From Blepharisma japonicum (Eukaryota > Ciliophora > Heterotrichea > Heterotrichida > Blepharismidae): 64,000 bases of DNA. The position numbers and the translations under genes are program-made. Shown here piece after piece: positions 11,909-20,512 of the stretch. Positions within the stretch are counted from its first letter, which is position 1, and every line of letters begins with the position of its first letter. Below the pieces are notes generated by a model that made no database searches, was not told the origin of the DNA, and saw only the letters and a program-made list of their open reading frames with translations. The stretch is taken from positions 186,001 to 250,000 of the forward strand of contig CATKHK010000023.1 in NCBI GenBank assembly GCA_949751835.1, given 5' to 3'.

Positions 11909-12011
11909 ACAAAATATGGAAAATAATTATTTATGACCACAGATATTTTGAATCCCTATTGAAATTATTAGGACGAAATTATTAAATGAAAAGATTTAAG
12001 TCAAATGATAT

Positions 12012-12473
12012 TTATATTAGGTCATTTATAAGCTCATCTCGCAATTTTCTGTTTGCATCGATTCCTCCTTCGATCCAGTGGTTGTTTCCACCGCCACAGC
12101 CGTAGAAATCATCACTTTCACAAGGTGAGCTGCATCTAGGTTTTGGAGGGCATGTGCAATTTGTCACGTTCGGCTGAGTTGAGTTTTGTGGAGGAGGAAT
12201 GACAATGCAATTGCAGCTACAATTGCAAGTCCAACAAGAGCAATTGCATGAACATGAACAATTTGCAGGTCCTACTGTGATAAGAGAGGTATTTGTAGGC
12301 TGGATAGGAATTGAAGGTTTGCAGGGTGAATAGTCATCGCAGTCATTGGAGGATTCACAGTTGGAAGAGCCATGCCCGCATCCACCTAATTCTCTTGTCT
12401 GTCTTCCTTTGACTTCTTCGTTTGCTGCTGAAAGTACAACTAAGCTCAACAATAAGATAATGATAGGCTTCAT
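12012..12473 (-). CDS. Secreted cysteine-rich protein with C-x-C core
   Basis: 153 residues with a clear signal peptide (MKPIIILLLSLVVLSAA). The middle (about 70-90) is a run of alternating cysteines, ANCSCSCNCSCWTCNCSCNC, flanked by Pro/Asn/Thr-rich stretches with several possible N-glycosylation sites (NTS, NCS, NST, NVT). The pattern looks like a metallothionein core or a disulfide-zipped surface protein, but it is in a secreted frame, unlike ordinary metallothioneins. No family is recognised. Its 5' flank is duplicated on the other side of the gene. Confidence 0.7.
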   Translation of the reverse strand: MKPIIILLLSLVVLSAANEEVKGRQTRELGGCGHGSSNCESSNDCDDYSPCKPSIPIQPTNTSLITVGPANCSCSCNCSCWTCNCSCNCIVIPPPQNSTQPNVTNCTCPPKPRCSSPCESDDFYGCGGGNNHWIEGGIDANRKLRDELINDLI

Positions 12474-12573
12474 CAGAATTTTTTAATTATAAGTGATAAT
12501 TAATGTGAAGCTGAAATCAACAATAATATGGAGCAACGGCTAGACTTATCAGAATTTTATGGTATGAATAATA
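12457..12573 (+). repeat. Direct repeat, copy 2 (5' flank and first codons of the Cys-rich gene)
   Basis: The partner of 11799-11908, with its best-conserved core at 12521-12558. It includes the start codon region of the Cys-rich gene and about 85 bp upstream, so it probably covers its promoter. Confidence 0.8.
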
Positions 12574-12828
12574 TGGATCGAACTTCAATCTACAGAAATA
12601 AAGACTTGAAATAGAGAATTAGAATTCAAATAAATTTATAGAAGAAATATATAGATCAAAATCAGTTTGATAATTTCAAAAATTATTATTTGCTGAAGAT
12701 ACTCTTCAATGATTAGAAAGAAAATATTAATTCAAATTAATTTAACATTACAATAAGGCTGATATGGCTAAAATAAGTTTTGGGCATCTTTTATTATATA
12801 ATCAAATTAATAATCATTTATCAAATTG
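12574..12828. other. AT-rich spacer upstream of the Cys-rich gene
   Basis: Together with repeat copy 2 this makes a 355-bp gap between genes. Beyond the repeat I see only AT-rich sequence with no open frame worth calling. Confidence 0.5.
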
Positions 12829-14157
12829 TTACTCATTCTGATGAGCCTTCTTAATCCGTTTAAACATTTCATCAATCCTTTTAACTCCATATTCAAATTT
12901 TTCGTGGGCCTCTATAAATGATTGGCGTTTAGCTTTTATCTCAATAAGATCATCTTGAGGAACTGAGTTAAGGTTTAAAAGCTGAGCAGGGAGTTTTATT
13001 GTGAGATTTCTATCCTCATTACTTTCAGGAGCTTTTTCGTTGGTCAGTGTTGCCATGGTTTCTATTAATCTTCTCATCTTGTGTTTAGCTCTGTCAAATT
13101 TATATTTCATGAAATTTTTTTGTTCAGCAATTTTTATTGCATATAATCAATCATTTGGAGACATTTTATTACCGTTTAAAGCTCTCTTATTTCATTGATT
13201 ATATGTAATATATGCAATTCCTCGGCTTTTTGGAGACCCCATAAGTTCTTTAATATTACTATTAAGCTCTTTTTCTTTTTGAATTCTTTTAGACTTTATT
13301 TGTGGAATTGCTGCGACCTTAGAGACTTCTTTTGCATTACTTCTAGGAGTCAGAGGATTTCTAAATGGCAAAGGAGTAGTACATTTATTAGCAACAGGGG
13401 TGGATTTACTGTAAAGTTGAAATATATCTAAGTGCTTATGCGAACGATTAGTAGCTGTTGAACTTTCAGTTCTTAAAGCTTTTTCTGATCGAAATGATAA
13501 GAGCTGCCTATTTCTGCAAAGACTGTAATTATCAATACTAATAAAATATCATCTACCAGAAATATCTTGCAAAAAATCAGCCGAAAACTCCCGTATCATA
13601 TCTATGTGAGAAAGAGAATACTCCAAAATGTTTTTCAACGTCCCGGCATATTTATTAAGTTCCATAGTACTAACTGTAATTAATACTTTAGACTCATATG
13701 CAGTTTCTGACAGTATAAATTTATCAGAGCCTTCTTCTTCATCATATGTTATATATGATGCTGTTATATGCCCTGGAGTTTTCCATTTTATTCTGACTAT
13801 ATGCGGCTTTCCTCCTTTGCATTCTAAATATTCTTGAACAATTAAGTTTTCTGAGCTATTCTTTCAGATTTTAATTATTTCTTGTACCGCAAAACATAGA
13901 ATTCTGTTTGTTAATGTTTTGATGATTGCGCATGGAAAATTTGGTTTCTCCTTGAAGGTATTTACAATAATTGTCTCAATTTCTTCTGATTGAATATCTT
14001 TAAATAAGTAGGTTTTGACTGTTTTCTCGATTAGAATAGGACTTTTCAATCTTGAGTCTCTTATAAGAGATTTAGGAACTGGTAAGTGGACATAGTTTTC
14101 TTTTACAGCTGTATAAAGTGAATAAAAAAAATCATTGCTTGCTAGCTTAGTTTTCAT
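12829..14157 (-). CDS. Unknown ciliate protein
   Basis: 442 residues, single exon, with TGA-encoded Trp at several points (KIWKNSS, SGRWYFI, YNQWNKR, NDWLYA). The first ~220 residues look folded, with beta-rich stretches (HIVRIKWKTPGHITASYITY) and a conserved-looking block ADFLQDISGRWYFISIDNY. The middle is Ser/Thr/Arg-rich and the last ~90 residues form an amphipathic, probably coiled-coil helix (KFDRAKHKMRRLIETMATL). No known domain is recognised. The long frame across four TGA codons shows that it is a real gene. Confidence 0.75.
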
Positions 14158-14533
14158 CGTATATATTTGCTTTCTGATCTTTAATTAATAATGGCAGATT
14201 AGAATAAAAAAATGTATAACTCTTATATTAGTAAAATTAAAGCTACATCTCTTAAGTTTGAATAATATCGACTTTAATTTTATATTTTTTGATATATATC
14301 CTTCACATTTAAGAAAAGTTAATTTTTAAGCAAAATCTTTAAAAGTTAAAAATTCTGATCTTTTACATTTAAAGCCAAAATGGTAATTGACTTTCCTTAT
14401 TAAAATTTTATATTGATTATTAATCAATAATGATTAAAAAGGTTATTGAATTGGTGAATATTCTAATTTGCAAATGGAATTTATAAATAAATCGAACTAA
14501 ATATTAATATTAAAGGCTCATGTGCGTAATATT
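14158..14533. other. Intergenic, no feature seen
   Basis: 376 bp of AT-rich spacer between the Noc2 3' end and the start of the unknown gene. It presumably holds that gene's promoter. No RNA gene or protein frame is apparent. Confidence 0.5.
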
Positions 14534-16003
14534 TTATTTATCTTTGTGTACCCCTTGCTTATGTGTTGATAATGGGATATTTCCTTCAATATAATTTGGA
14601 GAAGCCATTATGGGTCCAAAAATTCCATTTCTCTTCTTTTCTATAAAGCGAGAATTTTCTTCAATCAATTTAACTGTGTAGCTAATTTTATTTTTAATAG
14701 CAGCATTCTTTGTGTCTTTTATTGATTTTTTCAATGCTAGTCTGATAGGAAGCGAGACTTCTGGAAATGAAATGCTATTTCCAAAATATGCAATATGCTC
14801 AAGCAAAGCTCTGCAAGATTCTTCTACTATTTTTTCCTTAAAAACGTCACTAGTAAGTTGCTCTTTATTTGCTTTCAGCATTGAAGTAAGATGAAATTCT
14901 GTGTTTCTGTTTGTTTTTGATCTTTTTTGTAATGCAGGATTCGTAATTATTTCAAGTACATAAGATGAGATACAAGAAATGTAGCCATCTAATCTATATT
15001 GGAGGATTATGAATAGTTTTATTATGTGAAGTTTCAAAGGACTGTATTTTTGAGCCTGATTTGCTTGAAATAGATTCTGTAAGATTTGGATAATAGAAGG
15101 TAAAATTTGAGAAAGCTGCTTGGGGTACGAAATTATCAAGTAGGCCGCAAAAGAAATTGAATTGAAAAATTGTCAATTATAAATAATTTTTGATTTTGCT
15201 AAACCTTTTGATACTTTTTCTAAATAAAATTCAAGTTTATTAATGTAGTTTCTAATAAATCGTTGCCCAGCTTCCAAATTTACGCTGAATAAATCTATAA
15301 AATAGCTTCGCATTAATTCTATTTCTTCTTGACTTTCAGATGCCATTATTTTTCACTTTTTTGCGATTGCATGAAATAAGACTTCAAGAGCATAGGTGGG
15401 CTCGATTGATTTTACGTATACAGCTTTTTTGATAAATGATAGAAAAGCCAGTTTTACATCTACTGATTCCTCAGCAATAATTCTACTGCTTTGCCCAACT
15501 AAAACCTGTGCTTGATTTGGGAATAATTTCAATAATTTTGCTAGCTTTTTAAGGCATTTTGAAATATTTATGTATACTTCAGAGGCAATTCCAGTTGCAC
15601 TTAATAAGGCAGCTGTATTTTTTAAAAAAATCTTAACTTTTTTCTCATATGATTTTCATTTTGTTGACTTATCTAGCTTTTTTCCCAATTTTGTCTTAAA
15701 ATCTTTAGCTATTCCAGTTAAAGCAATTTCTAAAGAATTACAGTAGTGGTTTTCCAGACCATATTTCTGGGAGTTTTCTATATCGCAATGGCATAAAATT
15801 GAATAAAGCTTTCTAAGCTGCTTGAAATTTCCTTGCTCTGAAGCTTTTGCTGTCTCTTTACCGAATTCATTTGTGAATAATTTAATCTTCTCTTGCTTTC
15901 TTTTTATTTGCAATCCTGCATTTTTATCCCCATCCTCAATGAAATCCTCAAAAGTCTCAAAATAAAGTTCCTCTGTGTTATCGGAAGGAACATTTTTTAC
16001 CAT
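14534..16003 (-). CDS. NOC2: Nucleolar complex protein 2 (Noc2)
   Basis: 489 residues. Noc2 pairs with Noc1 or Noc3 to carry pre-60S ribosomal subunits through the nucleolus and nucleoplasm. The family signature is in the C-terminal half: helical-repeat text such as PLKLHIIKLFIILQYRLDGY and the end block SFPEVSLPIRLALKKSIKDT followed by VKLIEENSRFIEKKRNGIFG. The N-terminal acidic/basic tail is short, so at 489 residues it is smaller than yeast or human Noc2 (about 700 or more). TGA-encoded Trp occurs at K-W-KS, KK-W-KIM and YN-W-QFF. Confidence 0.88.
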
Positions 16004-16099
16004 ATTTTGGCTTTATTACGAAAATTGAGAATCCCTTTCTATTGTTTTAAAATTTTATTTATTGCAAAATATTTTTTAAGTAAAAATTCAATGAATTTA

Positions 16100-16480
16100 T
16101 TAAAGTTCATGATTAGCAAAAACTTTTGCAGTTATAACCTTTGTTTTTATAGGCTCAGCTTCCCACGGCCTTTTATATTCGAATGTTAATAATAATGCCT
16201 CTCCATCTTCACATAATTCACTGCATGAAATTTCAAAAATCTGAATTCCGCCACCTCCAGTTAAACCACTTAGTAATTTATACTCTCCTTTTATATCAGG
16301 AACTTTTAATTTATTTGAATTGGGTAGATTCAAAGACCAGCTGTATCCAGTTGTTGGATTCGAGGACAATGCAACATTTGTTATCTTGCCTATTATTACT
16401 TTGAACTCTTGAACATTATCTATACTTGTATAAGCACTCATAGTAATGATGATAGAAAGAATAAAAATGAAGACTTTCAT
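16100..16480 (-). CDS. Chagasin-type cysteine protease inhibitor (I42 family), secreted
   Basis: 126 residues with a signal peptide (MKVFIFILSIIITMSA). All three inhibitory loops of the chagasin family are present: NPTTGYSW (41-48), the Gly-rich loop TGGGGIQIF (about 74-82) and YKRPWE (102-107). Chagasins are tight inhibitors of papain-family (clan CA) cysteine proteases and are known from bacteria, trypanosomes, Entamoeba and apicomplexans. It is likely to act in the secretory or lysosomal route on the cell's own cathepsins, or outside the cell. It is divergent to the RING/MORN gene. Confidence 0.93.
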   Translation of the reverse strand: MKVFIFILSIIITMSAYTSIDNVQEFKVIIGKITNVALSSNPTTGYSWSLNLPNSNKLKVPDIKGEYKLLSGLTGGGGIQIFEISCSELCEDGEALLLTFEYKRPWEAEPIKTKVITAKVFANHEL

Positions 16481-16676
16481 ATTTTATAATAGATAGGCAG
16501 TGAAGCTCCAAAATATTAAGAATAAAAGCGAAAGAATAATAAATTTTGCAACTTATAAATGCCAAAACAAGAGAAAACAAAATTAAATATATGATAATAA
16601 GTTTCTTAATAATAAATGATATATATAAATATAGTAATAAAGTATCAGTAATCATATTTTATATAGAGGAAAATAG

Positions 16677-17942
16677 ATGGGCTATGAAGTAGAAAGATTC
16701 GTAGATAAAGTTCCAAACTCTTTTTTATGTCTCATTTGCCATGAAGTCGTAAAAAATCCTAAAGAATGCACCTCTTGTGAAAGCCTCTTTTGCGGAGATT
16801 GTATTGCAGCTTGCATAGAGCTGAACGGATACATATGTCCTAATCGCTGCGAAAAATCAGAAATGCAAAGGCCAGGCAGAATAATTCGAACAAACTTAGA
16901 AGATCTTTTACTTAGATGCAAATACGCTAAGAACGGCTGTGGAAAAGTGGATAGAGTCGGCCGAATTGAAATACACGAGCAAGATGAATGCCCCTATAAT
17001 TGTGACATCAAGAAATGTGCAAGTCCAATCTGCAATAATAAAGAAGCTGTTGAAAATATGATATTATTTGCCACCCCTGAAAAGCCTTCAACTCCTGACA
17101 TTTATGTTTGCTCGCTGAAATGTGCAGCTACATTAGAATTTCAAAATATTTTAAACACTTCAAGATCACAAGAGGAAATGCTTCGAAGGCTTCAAAGCCG
17201 TTTTATGGAAAATATTAATAATATTGTGACCCTTAGCAGTCCTATTACATCTATTCATGAACAAGATAATGAAAAACCAATCATTTATAGCTCAACTACC
17301 AAGGTCAAAAAAGATGCTGTAGAGCTACCTGATGGCTCTGTATATACAGGGGAATGGACTTTGGATGGAAGAATTGAAGGAAAAGGAGTGCAAACGTGGC
17401 AGGATGGGGCTAGGTATTCAGGAGAATTTTTAAATGGAGAAAAGCATGGATATGGAAATAAAACTACCAGTAATGGTCAAAGCTATTATGGGTTCTGAAA
17501 ACATAATAATAGATCAGGCCATGGGACTTATAGATGGCCAAGTGGAAGCACTTATACAGGCAATTTCAAGCATGGGGATAACCATGGCTGGGGAAAATAT
17601 ACGTGACATAATGGAAAAATATATGAAGGAGAGTACAAAAATGATGAAAAAGATGGATTTGGAGCCATGATTTTTCCTGATGGAAGACGATATGTAGGTG
17701 AATGAAAGCACAATATGCATCATGGAAAAGGAGTTTTAACTAATAGTGATGGGAGTGAGTATCAAGGCGAATTTGTTGATGATATGAAGCAAGGATATGG
17801 AGTAATGAGATTTCCTGACAACTCCAAACAGATCGGATATTGAGAGTCCGACAAGCTTCATGGAGTTGTTACTTTTATTTCTAAAGACGATCAAAAAGAA
17901 GTCCAGCTCTGGAGAAATGGACAAAGAATAAACCTCGGCTAA
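16677..17942 (+). CDS. RING/TRAF-type zinc finger protein with MORN repeats
   Basis: 421 residues. An N-terminal RING-like finger (Cys residues ~18-58: [27 protein letters not shown]) is followed by a TRAF-type zinc finger (~78-110: [25 protein letters not shown]). A linker of ~90 residues leads to about seven MORN repeats (from ~220, [15 protein letters not shown] onward) to the end. Several MORN tryptophans are TGA. It could be an E3 ubiquitin ligase targeted to a membrane or cortical site by MORN repeats. That role is inferred from the domains. Confidence 0.85.
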
Positions 17943-18053
17943 TTTGTGCAATTTATCATTTTTATAGTTTTGTTTGTCTATAATTCTATATTCACTTATT
18001 TCTATAATTTATTTATCCATAGTCTTTAGTAAATATATTCTTATAACTTATAA

Positions 18054-19955
18054 ATGGTAGATTCAATTTCACAAAGCATTGGCAGCGACCTCAGAACTAA
18101 CCTAAAGTCAACGTTTAACAGAGCTTACGAAGAATATGAAAAGGCTGACGAACACCAAAAACTATTATTTTCCAAGCACTTTTTGATGTTCTTTTTCAAT
18201 AAAGTTGACAATATAGAGCCAGAAGACATTGTCGGCCTGAGAAAACTCATATCTTCCTTGTGCAATAATTCGCAAGAGAACCTATCCCACGGATACAATA
18301 AATTATTTACTTTAATCAGGCAAAGTATCAAAACTCAATACGACCTTTTCATTGCCAATGAAAAAAGATCTGAAGAAAACAAAGGAGAGGAGGCAGAAAA
18401 ACTGGTACAGGACAGAGGAAATGTATCACAGGATCCCATTCAATTTCTCAAGTCAGTTGAAAAGTGGTCAGAAGGTATCAGGCTGCTAGAAGAAGTAGGC
18501 ATTTCCTGCCAAGAGCTGAAGCATTATCTTTATATTAACTTAGCATGCTTAAACGTGGCTCCTGACGACCTTAAGAAAACATCTGAGTTATTAAAACATT
18601 TAAAGCCCTTTGTATATTTCTTAGAAGAACTGGGCATGAAAGATATCATCACAACTCCAACCAGAAATTTAGTTTCTACTATAAATAATTATGAACTCTA
18701 CAAAAGAATCCAAGATGCTTCTATTGAGGGCGCGAACACTGAAGAGCTATTCAAGCGTGTTAGCTCTTTAAATGAAGAAGATATAAAAGAATCGATAAGA
18801 ACAGTTCAGATCTATGATTATTCACATTGCGATTTAGGCGATACAATCAAAGATAAAATGACTAAATATTCAGTTCAATTGGGAGAAGAGCAAAAAGGAG
18901 AAATTCAAACCACAACAGATCAAAGAGAATTAGAAGAGGAAGAAAAAGATAATGTGAGAGAATTAGGGGCACAAGAGAAAACAGATAACGCTTTCGACAA
19001 TCTTGGTGAAGTTTGTCCTGAAGCTGATTCAATTAACCTTGACGATCTAAAAATAAACAGCTGGGATCAATTATCAGTTAATTCTCAAATCGTCCCTCCA
19101 AGAGATAAAGGAAACAATGTTATCATGAATGTTGAAAAAGTGGTTTACAACGGTGAAGAACTTGTAGCAAAGTCTCATACATTCCCTCCTGAATATACAA
19201 GAATAAAAAGATTTGAAAACGAAGCAAAAATAATGGCAATTGCTTCAGAGTCTGGGTCGAGTAATTTCTTAAGAGTTTTCGGAGCTTTTCATGATGTAGT
19301 GAATAATAGAAAAAGGTTTACAGTGATAATGGAATATTGTGAAGGAGTTCTCACTAATGAAATCAGAGAGAGAAAATATTCTCATGATAAATATACTGAA
19401 GAAGAACTGCAAATGTTTGCAATAGACATGATCAATGCTTGCTCAATATTGGCAGAAAAGAAAATCTATCACCGTGATATAAAGCCTGATAACATTTTTA
19501 TTAAAACAGAAGATGATGTGAAGATTTATAAGCTTGGAGATTTTGATGTCTCATTCACATCAGAAACCAAATCAACAGAAAGAACAGTATCAGCTGGAGT
19601 AACAGGGACACCAGATTATTTAGCCCCTGAACTATTTAATTTATATTTAGAGTCTCTAAGATTGCCAATGCATAAAAGAGCAGAATTTGCAATGAGGGCT
19701 AGATTAAGAATGAGTAAGGCAGACGTTTACTCTCTTGGCCTAACAATTCTTGAGATGGCTACCTTATCAAGCCCAGGAGGTCATAATTCATGTGATCAAG
19801 AGGAGATAGATGGTTATGTAAAATCAAAAGTTGAAATGCCTTGGGTAAAAGAGCTTTTACTCTACATGCTCAAAGTTAACTACCAGGAAAGACCAGATTT
19901 CAGAATGCTGAGAGAGCGGTTTGGAAACGATGCGCCTCAAGCAACAATAGTATAA
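18054..19955 (+). CDS. Atypical protein kinase with large N-terminal helical region
   Basis: 633 residues, no TGA codons. Residues 1-340 are helical and charged, of unknown family, with an acidic stretch near 285-315. The kinase domain occupies ~350-630. It shows a VIK-like Lys373, catalytic HRDIKPDN (His473, Asp475), activation-end GTPDYLAPELF, a long insertion (~25 residues) after APE, and D-V-YSLGLTILEM. There are two departures from the norm: no clear glycine-rich loop before Lys373, and the DFG motif reads D496-F-D498. The metal-binding Asp is kept, so it may still be active. Closest general type: ciliate-expanded Ser/Thr kinases. Confidence 0.85.
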   Translation: MVDSISQSIGSDLRTNLKSTFNRAYEEYEKADEHQKLLFSKHFLMFFFNKVDNIEPEDIVGLRKLISSLCNNSQENLSHGYNKLFTLIRQSIKTQYDLFIANEKRSEENKGEEAEKLVQDRGNVSQDPIQFLKSVEKWSEGIRLLEEVGISCQELKHYLYINLACLNVAPDDLKKTSELLKHLKPFVYFLEELGMKDIITTPTRNLVSTINNYELYKRIQDASIEGANTEELFKRVSSLNEEDIKESIRTVQIYDYSHCDLGDTIKDKMTKYSVQLGEEQKGEIQTTTDQRELEEEEKDNVRELGAQEKTDNAFDNLGEVCPEADSINLDDLKINSWDQLSVNSQIVPPRDKGNNVIMNVEKVVYNGEELVAKSHTFPPEYTRIKRFENEAKIMAIASESGSSNFLRVFGAFHDVVNNRKRFTVIMEYCEGVLTNEIRERKYSHDKYTEEELQMFAIDMINACSILAEKKIYHRDIKPDNIFIKTEDDVKIYKLGDFDVSFTSETKSTERTVSAGVTGTPDYLAPELFNLYLESLRLPMHKRAEFAMRARLRMSKADVYSLGLTILEMATLSSPGGHNSCDQEEIDGYVKSKVEMPWVKELLLYMLKVNYQERPDFRMLRERFGNDAPQATIV

Positions 19956-20512
19956 ATCATTTTATAAAATTGAATTTAATTATCTTAGTTATGTATTCAC
20001 TATATATTTAGAATAGCTCAAAGATAAAGCCTTAATTTAAGAGCATGATAATTATATTAATAGTTTACTCAATCTATTAATTATAATCAAATAAAGAAAA
20101 AATAGAAGGAAAAAAATATTTAGAGACTTAGGTTTTTTTCGTTTTTAGATTTATATAGTATTTATTACAAAGCTAAGAATGAAGTGAACTAAACGTTTTC
20201 TTTTTTAATCATTTAATTAGTAAATTAAAAGGTAATAACAGAAGCAAGCTCTTTAAAGCTTGATTTTTCCGCAAACCAATTAGGAACAATCCACAATTTC
20301 AGCTTCATTGACTCTTTAGGTTCATATAAAGAATAAAAAGTTCAGAGATTATAATTAGCTTTCATTAATTTTATTTCGTGTATTTATTTCTTACTTTGAG
20401 ACATTGGCATTTGTAGATAGCAGAAATTCAGGATATCCCAATTGAATAGGCATCAGTTGTAAATTATCTCTCTTATCTAAATTAATAATAAAGATAATTT
20501 TGTCTAGATAAT
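19956..20512. other. Intergenic, no confident gene
   Basis: 557 bp of AT-rich DNA between two plus-strand genes. A 46-codon minus-strand frame at 20225-20365 is the only notable content, and chance can explain it in this code. Confidence 0.45.

Noticed and set aside
20225-20365. 46-codon minus-strand frame with Trp-rich text
   Set aside because: It looks protein-like but is short, isolated and unsupported by any family.
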